From an uncultured Candidatus Saccharibacteria bacterium (GTDB taxonomy: Bacteria; Patescibacteriota; Saccharimonadia; Saccharimonadales; Saccharimonadaceae): 64,000 nucleotides of DNA. Shown here in pieces: positions 40,530 to 49,600 of the stretch; position 1 is the stretch's first letter; each line of letters opens with the position of its first letter. The DNA is taken from contig CAPFSK010000002.1 of assembly GCA_948614045.1 (NCBI GenBank), forward strand, positions 124,001 through 188,000, in the 5' to 3' direction. The translations under genes and the position numbers were made by a program. The notes under the pieces are model-generated. The model made no database searches. It was not told where the DNA came from and saw nothing but the letters and a program-made list of their open reading frames with translations.

Positions 40530-40837
40530 CAGAGGCAGCGGAGGGGATAGCCAAAGTAGCGATAGTAGGTGTCTGATGGATGAATGTTGCTGAGATAGAA
40601 ATTAAGATAATACACGCCAACAGATGAAAGTGCGCTACGCGACCAATAGCGTCCGTATTGATTAGCGTAACCTAGGTTAGCACTTTCGGGATTGATGAAC
40701 CCGCTACGGACAAAAGCCAATGGTAACTGTACTATGGTGGTGGCGCCGGTGGTACCGGAAGTAGCATTGTACTGGTTCAGCAGATTATAGAAGCTTCCAG
40801 ATACGTTGTTGTTCGCTGTTCCGGACAAATAGGTTGA
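40530..40837 (-). pseudogene. Orphan C-terminal fragment of a surface protein (fragment 2)
   Basis: On the minus strand the frame encodes LSGTANNNVSGSFYNLLNQY, NATSGTTGATTIVQL, PLAFVRSGFINP, YGRYWSRSALSSVGVYYLNF and YYRYFGYPLRC, a C-type-lectin-like surface repeat. No start codon with a ribosome site. The original end is lost: the frame runs on into the rpoC terminator. The block around GATTIVQLPLAFVRSG is nearly identical in DNA to fragment 1 at 26101-26341. Probably a displaced or donor cassette. Confidence 0.6.
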
Positions 40838-40931
40838 GGTTAAAATAATTCCAAAATTTTTAACCTTACTCCATAATCACAACAGGGGTGAAATACGAAT
40901 ATATAGTTAAAATTTTTCAAAAAAGTTTAAC
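40838..40931. promoter_or_regulatory. Two operator-like inverted repeats before the MerR gene
   Basis: GGTTAAAA (40838-40845) with TTTTAACC (40858-40865), and GTTAAA (40906-40911) with TTTAAC (40926-40931). The second overlaps the promoter. Likely binding sites of the adjacent regulator. Confidence 0.4.
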
Positions 40932-40945
40932 CTCGATGCTATAAT
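40915..40945 (+). promoter_or_regulatory. Promoter of the MerR gene
   Basis: TTTCAA at 40915-40920, 19-nt spacer, TGCTATAAT with TATAAT at 40940-40945. The overlong spacer is typical of MerR-controlled promoters. The ATG is 6 nt after the -10, so the mRNA should be leaderless. Confidence 0.5.
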
Positions 40946-40951
40946 TAAAAG

Positions 40952-41335
40952 ATGAACCAAGAACCAACTTTTTCACTACGAGAAGCCAGCCAGCAACTTC
41001 ATATCGAGCCATCAACCCTGCGCTATTTCTGCAATAAAGGCCTCATTCCCGGCGTCCGTCGGAATAAAAGAGGATATCGCGTCCTAACGCAGCCGCAGAT
41101 TGATCTCGCTTTCATTTTGTTGAATATGAAACAGGCCGGCTTCACCACGGCCGAAATTCGCCAATATTCGCGTCTATATTGTCGCGGCCATGCGACGATA
41201 ACCGAGCGTACCGCGCTCCTAACTACCCGCAAGCGTCAGCTCTGGCAAGAAATCACCGAACGCCAGAAAGCGATTGATTTTATCGAGCGTCAAGAAGAAC
41301 TATTTCAGTCTCGGCCAACAGAAGATGCGGAATAA
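40952..41335 (+). CDS. MerR-family transcriptional regulator, 127 aa
   Basis: N-terminal winged helix-turn-helix: FSLREASQQLHIEPSTLRYF, then GLIPGVRRNKRGYRVLTQPQ, followed by a long C-terminal coiled coil for dimerisation (TTRKRQLWQEITERQKAIDF). No cysteine-rich metal pocket, so the signal is unknown. Dyads in front of its own gene suggest autoregulation. No ribosome site, in line with a leaderless start. Confidence 0.85.
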   Translation: MNQEPTFSLREASQQLHIEPSTLRYFCNKGLIPGVRRNKRGYRVLTQPQIDLAFILLNMKQAGFTTAEIRQYSRLYCRGHATITERTALLTTRKRQLWQEITERQKAIDFIERQEELFQSRPTEDAE

Positions 41336-41400
41336 TATAATGGATCTTCGCCGGCGTTCCACGCCCAGATTTTCAAAATCATCGGAATCACCCGCCAACG

Positions 41401-41409
41401 TGCTATAAT
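41401..41409 (+). promoter_or_regulatory. Leaderless-type promoter of gatCAB
   Basis: TGCTATAAT with TATAAT at 41404-41409; the ATG of gatC is 8 nt downstream. Confidence 0.65.
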
Positions 41410-41417
41410 ATATCCAT

Positions 41418-41705
41418 ATGGAAGTTAATCAGGAGACCATCCAACACCTCGCCAAGTTGTCAAATTTCGCTCTCACTGACGGGGAGACGACGCGGCTGGT
41501 GTCGGATATCAAAGAAATCGTCGGCTACATTTCGCAGCTCGACGAGCTTAATACCGACGGTGTCGAACCGACTTATCAGGTTTTCGAGATGGAGAATGTC
41601 TGGCGACCAGATGAGATTTTACCACAAGAAGCTGACCGCGAGCAGTTGCTAGCCTTGACGAAAGAGACACTAAATTATCAAATAAGAGTTCCAAAGGTAT
41701 TGTAG
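41418..41705 (+). CDS. gatC: Asp-tRNA(Asn)/Glu-tRNA(Gln) amidotransferase subunit C
   Basis: Small subunit of GatCAB, 95 aa. Conserved pattern: ETIQHLAKLSNFALTDGE at the start, then GYISQLDELNTDGVEPTYQV and a DEILPQEADREQLLAL stretch. It stabilises GatA and GatB. No ribosome site precedes it, as expected for a leaderless mRNA. It is the first gene of a five-gene operon. Confidence 0.93.
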   Translation: MEVNQETIQHLAKLSNFALTDGETTRLVSDIKEIVGYISQLDELNTDGVEPTYQVFEMENVWRPDEILPQEADREQLLALTKETLNYQIRVPKVL

Positions 41706-43085
41706 ATGAAAATTGCGAATAGGGAACAAAGTGCGGTTGAGCTGGTGCGCGAAGCATTAGCAAAGGCGCACGAATACCAAGACGAATATCACGTTTTCAA
41801 CTGGATTAATGACGATGCCATTAGAAAAGCCGAGGAGATTGACCAGAAAATCGCGCAAGGCGAAGCGGTCGGTAAGTTAGCTGGAGTACCATATGCGCTA
41901 AAGGATAATTTCCTTAGTCCCGAAGGCGAAAGCACAGCGTCAGCACTTATCCTTGAGGGATTCAATAGCCCGGTAACAGCGACTGCGGTTAAAAAACTTG
42001 AAGCTGAGGGTGCGATTATGATTGGCCGGACCAATCTCGACGCCTTTGCTCACGGCTCCAGTACCGAGAACAGTTACTACGGTCCGACAAAGAATTCGAA
42101 GGATGTAGAACGCGTTGCTGGCGGTAGCAGTGGCGGTAGCGCCGTAGCGGTTGCGCTTGGCATTGTGCCGTTTGCGCTCGGTACTGACACCGGTGGTAGC
42201 ATTCGCCAGCCAGCGAGTTTTAATGGTGTTTACGGTCTGAAGCCGACTTACGGTGCGATTAGTCGCTATGGTGTCGTAGCTATGGCTAGCAGTACCGATT
42301 GTATCGGATTCTTCACGCACAAGGCGGAAGATTTAGACTTACTTATGGGGGTGGTTGCGGGACAAGACAAAAACGATCAAACAACTTTACCGGATTTTTA
42401 TCGGGAAAGTACAGCAAAAACGGTGAAAAAAGTCGGTATCATCAAAGATTTCGATAATGAAGCGGTCGATAGTGAGATTCGCGAAGCGTTGAAGCGCAAG
42501 ATTGGGGCGTTGAAAGCGCAAGGTTATGAAATTGTCGAGCTTGAAATGCCGGCTCTAAAGTACGCATTAGCAGCGTATTATATTATTGTGCCAGCCGAAG
42601 TTTCGAGCAATTTGTCGCGGCATGATGGCGTGAGGTATGGTTATCGAAGTGCGAATGCGAGTAGTTTGGGTGAGTTGTATGAGAATACACGAAACGAAGG
42701 CTTTATGCCCGAGAATAAACGTCGAATTATGATTGGTAATTTCGTACTTTCGAGCGGTTTTTATGACGCATATTATTTGAAAGCCGCGAAGGCGCGAACA
42801 TTAATCATTAATGAATATGCAAAGGCTTTTGAAAAATGCGATGTGATTTTGACGCCAGTCGCACCGAACCCGGCCTTTAAGCTCGGCGAAAAGGTCAATG
42901 ATCCGGTTGCCATGTACCTCGAAGATGTTATGAGTGTGCCGCTCAATCTCGCTGGTGTGCCAGGGCTTACCGTGCCAGCGGGAAAGACGGAAAACGGCTT
43001 AGATCTAGGGTTACAGCTGGTCGGACCAAGGCGGAGCGACCGCACGCTGGTTGAATTTGCAAAAATATTGGAGGAAGTGAAATGA
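41706..43085 (+). CDS. gatA: Asp-tRNA(Asn)/Glu-tRNA(Gln) amidotransferase subunit A
   Basis: Amidase-signature enzyme, 459 aa, releasing ammonia from glutamine. Catalytic triad visible: Lys in VPYALKDNF, the Ser pair in AGGSSGGSAVAVA and GTDTGGSIRQPAS. C-terminal GVPGLTVPAG and GLDLGLQLVGPRRSD are typical. Starts directly after the gatC stop and overlaps the next gene by four bases. It provides the transamidation pathway for Gln-tRNA or Asn-tRNA. Confidence 0.96.
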   Translation: MKIANREQSAVELVREALAKAHEYQDEYHVFNWINDDAIRKAEEIDQKIAQGEAVGKLAGVPYALKDNFLSPEGESTASALILEGFNSPVTATAVKKLEAEGAIMIGRTNLDAFAHGSSTENSYYGPTKNSKDVERVAGGSSGGSAVAVALGIVPFALGTDTGGSIRQPASFNGVYGLKPTYGAISRYGVVAMASSTDCIGFFTHKAEDLDLLMGVVAGQDKNDQTTLPDFYRESTAKTVKKVGIIKDFDNEAVDSEIREALKRKIGALKAQGYEIVELEMPALKYALAAYYIIVPAEVSSNLSRHDGVRYGYRSANASSLGELYENTRNEGFMPENKRRIMIGNFVLSSGFYDAYYLKAAKARTLIINEYAKAFEKCDVILTPVAPNPAFKLGEKVNDPVAMYLEDVMSVPLNLAGVPGLTVPAGKTENGLDLGLQLVGPRRSDRTLVEFAKILEEVK

Positions 43086-43501
43086 GCTCATCGTTGATAT
43101 TTTTAGTAATTGCGATCGTTGCAGTTGGGCTGCTTGCTCTGATTGCGATTACACTCACCGGTAAACATAGCTATACCTTTGACGTCGAAGAATATCAGAC
43201 ACGTTGGCTAAAGGTTGAAAATAGTCTCGTTAAAGACGATCCGAGAACTTACAGTATGGCTGTGATTGACGGCGATAAGCTACTTGACAAAGCGCTAAAT
43301 GAAATGGGTCTACCTGGTAAGACCATGGGGGAGAGATTGAAGCGCGTAACCGATAAATTTGAAAAACCAAACGCTGTCTGGTCAGCACACAAGCTGCGCA
43401 ATCAAATCGCGCACGAGCCTGGATTTGAAACTGAATATGCGCAAGCTAGTCGCGCGCTCGCTGCTTTTCGCCAGGCCTTAAAAGATCTAGGAGCAATCTA
43501 A
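43082..43501 (+). CDS. Membrane-anchored HEPN-like protein inside the gat operon, 139 aa
   Basis: One N-terminal membrane helix (residues ~3-25), then a helical domain ending with WSAHKLRNQIAHEPGF. RNQIAH fits the R-x4-H signature of HEPN domains, many of which are RNases, others only RNA- or nucleotide-binding. It overlaps gatA by four bases (ATGA) and precedes gatB by one base, so it is co-translated with the amidotransferase. A link to tRNA quality control is possible but is only inference. Confidence 0.6.
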   Translation: MSSSLIFLVIAIVAVGLLALIAITLTGKHSYTFDVEEYQTRWLKVENSLVKDDPRTYSMAVIDGDKLLDKALNEMGLPGKTMGERLKRVTDKFEKPNAVWSAHKLRNQIAHEPGFETEYAQASRALAAFRQALKDLGAI

Positions 43502-43502
43502 A

Positions 43503-44924
43503 ATGACAAAATATATTCCTACTATCGGTATTGAATGTCATGTGCAGCTCTGTACGAAGACGAAACTGTTTTCTGAGGTTGACAATGACGCCAGGCTAAA
43601 GGAGCCAAATAGCTGCGTTTCACCAGTTGATTATGGGCTGCCTGGTATGCTACCGAGATTGAATCAAGAGGCGGTCAAGTATGCTGTGCGTGCGGGGCTG
43701 GCGCTGAATTCCAAGATTAATCTTGAATCGAGATTTGATCGCAAACATTATTACTATCCTGATTTGCCAAAAGGCTATCAGATTACTCAGATGTTTCATC
43801 CGATTATCGGCGAGGGCTATGTTGAACTGCCAAATGGCTATAAGGTAAGAATTGAACACGCCCACCTAGAAGAAGATGCTGGGAAATTGAGCCACGAAAG
43901 CGGCTATTCGCTAGTTGATCTGAACCGTGCCGGAACACCACTAGTCGAGATTGTTTCCATGCCCGATATTCATAGTGCTAGTGAAGCGCGTGATTACACG
44001 AAAGAGCTTTGGCGTTTGATGACTTATGCCGGCGTGACTTATGGTGATTTGTATAATGGCAATATGCGATTTGATGTTAATATTAGCATCGCCGAAGAGG
44101 GAAGTAGCGAACTCGGCACTCGGACCGAGGTAAAAAATCTTAATAGTTTTCGTAGCGTCGAACGCGCGGTCGAATACGAAGTTAAACGCCAGAGTAAGTT
44201 ACTAGAAAAAGGCGAAAAAGTCATCCAAGAAACTCGCGGTTGGAGCGACGCTACTGGCGAAACGACCGGACAACGTAGTAAAGAAGTCGCCGCCGACTAC
44301 CGCTATATGCCCGAGCCAGATTTGGCACCGATTAGACTCAGCAGTGAAGAAGTTGAAGCAGAAAAACAGAAGCTACCGAAGATGCCAAGCTGGTATCGTG
44401 GTGAATTTCATGATGTGCTGGGCGCAGATTTAGTCGAAGTGCTACTTGATTATCCTCAGTTAATGAGCAAGTTGGCTGAGCTGACAAGCAATAATACCGC
44501 AGTGAAAAAGATTGCAAATCTGTTTAGCTCTGTGTTGCTCGCCGAGGAGAATGCTAGCTTGCTGAATGATGAATTACCGACCAAAGAACAGTTGTTGGCG
44601 CTTGTAGAAATGAACGAAAAGAGCGAGCTATCAAGCACTGGGACGAAGGAAGTTTTTCTGAAGTTTTTCGACCCCGAAATGCATTATAAAGATACCCGGA
44701 CAATCGCCAAAGAACTCGGCGTAGTTCAAGAAAATGATACGGAGGCTTTGGAGGCGATTGTTGACACGGTTTTAGCCAAGCCGGAGACAAAGAAAGCGCA
44801 AGAAGATTTTAAGGCTGGGCAAGAAAAAGTTCTTGGATTCTTGGTCGGACAAGTCATGAAAGAGTCCAAAGGCAAAGCCAATCCTAGCAGCGTGCAGGAA
44901 ATTTTGCGGAGCAAGCTGAGTTAG
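43503..44924 (+). CDS. gatB: Asp-tRNA(Asn)/Glu-tRNA(Gln) amidotransferase subunit B
   Basis: GatB of 473 aa: TIGIECHVQLCTKTKLFSE at the start, KHYYYPDLPKGYQITQ, HLEEDAGKL, LVDLNRAGTPLVEIVSMPDI and a helical C-terminal tail domain (FLVGQVMKESKGKANPSSVQ). It binds the mischarged tRNA and performs phosphorylation and amidation. Its stop overlaps the next start (TAGTG). Confidence 0.96.
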   Translation: MTKYIPTIGIECHVQLCTKTKLFSEVDNDARLKEPNSCVSPVDYGLPGMLPRLNQEAVKYAVRAGLALNSKINLESRFDRKHYYYPDLPKGYQITQMFHPIIGEGYVELPNGYKVRIEHAHLEEDAGKLSHESGYSLVDLNRAGTPLVEIVSMPDIHSASEARDYTKELWRLMTYAGVTYGDLYNGNMRFDVNISIAEEGSSELGTRTEVKNLNSFRSVERAVEYEVKRQSKLLEKGEKVIQETRGWSDATGETTGQRSKEVAADYRYMPEPDLAPIRLSSEEVEAEKQKLPKMPSWYRGEFHDVLGADLVEVLLDYPQLMSKLAELTSNNTAVKKIANLFSSVLLAEENASLLNDELPTKEQLLALVEMNEKSELSSTGTKEVFLKFFDPEMHYKDTRTIAKELGVVQENDTEALEAIVDTVLAKPETKKAQEDFKAGQEKVLGFLVGQVMKESKGKANPSSVQEILRSKLS

Positions 44925-46588
44925 TGCTAAAGTCCAGCATATCGCAGGACGGCACTAGAAGTGAAACCGATTATGCTATCAGCGAGGCTGAAACGTGGTT
45001 CGCTGAACATGTTACGCTAAATGGTAAACCATATACTCTAGACGAAGATCAAGTCCGCGCCGCTATTGATGATCATAAAAATACTCTCGTCACCGCCCGC
45101 GCCGGCTCTGGCAAAACTCGAGTCATCGTCGCCAAAGTTGCTTACCTCGTCGCCAAGCAACGCGTCCCGCTCGATGAAATCGCAATTTTCATGTTTAACC
45201 GTACCGCTGCCGCCGAAGTTAACGAACGCATTGCAAAAATACAAATCGATGGGCGCAGTCTTGTAGATGAGCCTGCCCTGCACGTCGCTTCAACCTTTCA
45301 CAAATATGCCCTCAACATCGTCAAACAAGCTGGCGAGCAACCAAAGATCATCAACGAGTCCGAGCATGATAAACTTATCCGCGAAGCATTAGAAAAATCG
45401 CTTAAAACTCATAAACGCAGAATCAGCCCCAACGAAAAACAAGAACTCTTAAACATTGTCAGCGGCTTCGTCACTCGTGCTGGTCAGAAATTTCCCGGTC
45501 GTTCCGGACTTAATGAACTCACATCGGAAATCCAGAAGTTCTGCGAAACCAGTACCGATCCAAAATTACGTTTCTACCACGAAGTTTCTTATCGGGCTTA
45601 TGCTGAATATCTAGCGCGACTCCAACCTCCACTCATTGACTTTAACCTCCTCATGTCACGCGCCACAGAGATTCTTAATCGCAGCCAAAACCCAGCTAAT
45701 TTTCAAAAGATTCGCCGACTAAAATACCTTATGATTGACGAATATCAAGACTTTTCCTATCTTTTCTTTGCCCTCACGACAGCCATTCGTAAGCTTGCCC
45801 CGAATGCTAAACTCTTTGCCGTCGGTGACGACTGGCAAGCCATCAATCGTTTCGCCGGCTCCGACGTTGACTACTTTCTTAATTTTTCAACTTATTTCTC
45901 CGAAGACGATACTAACATCCCACTCGCGACCAATTATCGCAGCGCACGCAAAATTGTCGAGCGCGCAAACCACTATATGCTGAATAATTACAACCCCGAG
46001 GCGCTGCCAGCCCGCGCTTTTAGTCATAAACGCGGCAAAATTACCATCATCAATCCTACGAAAATACATTTCGATACTACTGATATCTTAGAGGACGGTA
46101 ATGCCGACGGGAGATATCAGATCGCCTTAGCGCATGCCGCTAAAATCCCCGTTAAACAAATTCCAATTAGTGCCGCTAAACTTCTAAAGCAGCTGGTCAG
46201 ACTCATCAAGCGCCATCGTCACTCCGATATCATGCTGCTCCATCGCCACAATTTCACAAGTTACGAAAATGTAGATCTTGAGACCTTACGACAAGCTCTA
46301 AAGGGCCTCATTGTGAGCGAGCATATCATGACTGGTACTAATTTCGAACGACAAATCCGATGCATGACTATGCATAAATCTAAGGGCCTTGAATCGGAAA
46401 TTGTTATTCTCCTAGAAGTGGATCGCGAAGTAGTTGCCGCACACCACCCTCATGCAACTATCTTCCCGCTTTTTGGCGATACTCGCACCGCCGAATCAGC
46501 TGACCAGAAACGTTTACTTTATGTCGCTATGACTCGTGCCAAACAACAGCTTTACATCCTTAGCCAAGAAAGAACTAGTCTTATCTAG
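44924..46588 (+). CDS. UvrD/Rep-family superfamily 1 helicase, compact, 554 aa
   Basis: Motif I ARAGSGKTRVIVAK, motif Ia region FMFNRTAAAEVNERI, motif II IDEYQDFSYL, motif III GDDWQAINRFAGSD, motif IV ATNYRSARKIVERA, motif V TMHKSKGLESEIVIL and motif VI LLYVAMTRAKQQLYIL. It is shorter than PcrA or UvrD (about 700 aa), with a reduced 2B region. GTG start overlapping the gatB stop. A 3'-5' DNA helicase for repair or replication restart. Confidence 0.88.
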   Translation: MLKSSISQDGTRSETDYAISEAETWFAEHVTLNGKPYTLDEDQVRAAIDDHKNTLVTARAGSGKTRVIVAKVAYLVAKQRVPLDEIAIFMFNRTAAAEVNERIAKIQIDGRSLVDEPALHVASTFHKYALNIVKQAGEQPKIINESEHDKLIREALEKSLKTHKRRISPNEKQELLNIVSGFVTRAGQKFPGRSGLNELTSEIQKFCETSTDPKLRFYHEVSYRAYAEYLARLQPPLIDFNLLMSRATEILNRSQNPANFQKIRRLKYLMIDEYQDFSYLFFALTTAIRKLAPNAKLFAVGDDWQAINRFAGSDVDYFLNFSTYFSEDDTNIPLATNYRSARKIVERANHYMLNNYNPEALPARAFSHKRGKITIINPTKIHFDTTDILEDGNADGRYQIALAHAAKIPVKQIPISAAKLLKQLVRLIKRHRHSDIMLLHRHNFTSYENVDLETLRQALKGLIVSEHIMTGTNFERQIRCMTMHKSKGLESEIVILLEVDREVVAAHHPHATIFPLFGDTRTAESADQKRLLYVAMTRAKQQLYILSQERTSLI

Positions 46589-46612
46589 TTATTGCTTAAA
46601 ACTCCTCTAGCG

Positions 46613-46621
46613 TGTTATAAT
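46613..46621 (+). promoter_or_regulatory. Promoter of the large surface protein
   Basis: TGTTATAAT with TATAAT at 46616-46621; TTGCTT 18 nt upstream. A ribosome site (AGGTAGGA) follows, so this mRNA is leadered. Confidence 0.6.
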
Positions 46622-46642
46622 ACCTAAAAAGCAGGTAGGAAT

Positions 46643-49600
46643 ATGAGTTGCAATACAAAACATCGTCGAATCTTCCATTTCATCTTGGGTTTCGCCCTAG
46701 TTTGTGCTGTTTTACTTGGGCCGGTGACCGCTCTTGTTGGCGCCGTGGACGGCACTATTCCGCAAGAACTCGTCGTAAGCTTTGATGAACCCGACCAATC
46801 CGATTGCTTTGTCTATCTTTCCGACCTCGATTACTTACCGTCCTCACGCTCTGGCTGGGGAAATATCCTCAAGGATACTACCAGTGCCGGCAGTAAAATC
46901 ACTCTAAAGCAAGACGGCATGAATGTTACTTTCGACAAAGGAATTTGGGCACATGCCAGCTCCAATGTTTATTATGATTTAAGTGAATACCAAGATTATG
47001 ACTATTTCACCACTTTTCTCGGCGTTAACACGACCGCCAATTCGTCCGGCAGCGTGAAATTCCATATCTATACTACGACCGATACGACGCTCAACAGCCA
47101 AACTACTTGGTCAGAATCTGAAGCCGTTGATACATCGGTCATGGGGGTAGGCAGTAGCGCTCAATTCGTACAGGTGAATATCAAAGGTGCAAAATACCTA
47201 CGACTTTATGCCGATTCTAACGGGTCCAATAGCAATGATCACGCCGTCTATGCTGACGCTAAGCTCGTCAAACAAGATTATCAGCAATACTTAGTTCCGG
47301 AACTCAGTGATTTTGACCAAAAAATCCAAAATTATTACAAAACTTCCGGCGACAATCCAGAAGCCGATGCCGGATATGAAGTCACGCTCTTACGTCGCAA
47401 TCTCATCAAAAATGCTGGCCGTTACACCCTTACTGCTTTCGCACGCGAAAGCGCCGAAAATCGCAAAACCCTTGAATGGCTATATAATAATGTAGATGTT
47501 CTACGCCGATATACCACTGGCGGCAAGCCCAGTGGTAGCTATCTCGAATCCTTACGTGTGCTTAGCAGGCTTTATCATACTCACGGTGACGATTTACGTA
47601 ATCGCTATGGCGACCTTTACGAACGCATGATGATTACGCTTTCACTTACTCATTCAACCGAAGTTCGTTTCTGGATTCGAGATAAGGGCGAAATGGCCGG
47701 CAATCCTGATAGTCCGAACGTTTCCGATCCAGTACGACGTTATGAAGTCTACAAACGTCTTTATCTCGAGAATAAACTTGCCACGACCATCTTCCAGACC
47801 CTCGAAGTCGAAGAAATGCGTTATGTTATGGCAACCGAACTCGGAGACGAGGAAATCGCCTGGCTAAATGATTACATGAAACTTAAATACCCCAGCAAGT
47901 GGCCTACGGCTTATGCATATCCACCTGTTCCATACGTCAGCATCGGAAATCACTACTGGTATGACAGTAACTATGCCGAAGAAAATCAGCAACAGTTCAT
48001 CGACAAATACCATCTCAATGGCGACGGTTATTCAATCGGTTTCGAAAAATATGCTCCGCATCTTTGGATGATTATGTATCATGGCGGCGTTTGCTGGCAG
48101 ATTTCCAATACCGGACAAAACATGACCGCTTCTCAAGGCATCCCTAGCACGACTTTTGGGCAACCTGGACACGTCGCTTACGCGAATTATGAAGTGCGCA
48201 ATGGCACGCCAGTTTGGGCGCTCACCAACGACGTCTCCGGTTGGACGAAGACCGACTATACTGGATATACTAATACCCATACTTATCATCAGGTGCGTCA
48301 ATTAAACAACTGGGGCGCGTCAAGCGGCGGCTACGCCAGCCGTTATCAAGGTTCATACATCGTTATGTCTCAGACTGCGCTCAACGACTTCGATAGCTAC
48401 GAGAAATCCCAAGAACAAGTTTTACTAGCCAATAGTTATAGCGCAGACCTTGAACGACAGGAAACGATTTATCGCCAAGCTCTTACTACGCAAAATATTA
48501 ATCTCGATGCTTGGCTCGGGCTGGTGCGCAATTATCTAGCAAACGACGCTAAGAGCGAAGCCGACTATCTTGATCTAGCTGAAGAGATTACCGACGCACT
48601 GGAGCTCTATCCATTACCAATGTACGATTTGCTCCGCATGATTTTCCCGAAAGTCACCTCAGCCGGGTATAATTCTGCCCTTACTATGCTGCAGACCCGT
48701 ACTCTACAATCCGCTGCCGCCACGCCAAATACAGCCCATGTCCAAGCCGGCGTGACTCGTCTCATGGCGAACTACCTTCTCGGCATTATTGATAATGAAG
48801 TAGCTAAATTTTCCTTTGATGGTGATGAAGCCGAATACCTGAAACTTGGCGCAAAGTATGAAAGCAGTAGCGCCGCTTGGGAATACAGCCTTGACGGCGG
48901 CAACACCTGGTCCAGTGGCGAACAGAGTGACCAATGGATTAGCGAGAAGAGTATTAAATTAAGCAGTGAGCAAATTAATAGCATCACTGCCGAGAATGAC
49001 ATCAAAGTCCATATCCAGGGTGTCCCGCGCATTGCTGAGAATATCTATACTATAGATATTACTGAACAGGACGCTCCAAATAATCTTTACGCTAATGATC
49101 TCGAAAATCGCGTCATCGGTGTTAATACCACCATGGACTGGCGCTATGTTACTGAGGAAGATGGTAATCGTCGGGCTGGCGAATGGGTTTCTTACCGCGA
49201 TGCCTCTCCGGATTTAAGCGGCGAAAAAGTCGTTCAGCTGCGTATCGGACGTACCGGCACTAAGCTCGCTAGCGACGCTTCCGTGGATTACGTTTTTCAT
49301 ACCGATCCAGATGATCTCGGCGGAAAACGCCACTATATTCCGATTTCTCATCTCAGTATCGCTGGTGTATCCAGCCAAGCCACTAGCAACAACGGTCACG
49401 CCACCCATGCCATTGATGGCAATATGAATAGCTTTTGGCACTCTGCCTGGAACGGCAGCGATACTGCCAAGTGGATTACATTCAAATTCGACCACCGCGT
49501 TGACCTTTCTGCGCTTGAATACTTCCAAAATGGTACGAACGGTCGTATCCTCGAAGCCGATTTATACGCTAGCACCAGTGAAGACGGAGCTACCGACAGC

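Noticed and set aside
26101..40837. Diversity-generating retroelement based on the two lectin-like surface fragments
   Set aside because: No reverse transcriptase gene and no adenine-specific pattern between template and variable copies can be seen in this window; gene conversion or decay is simpler.
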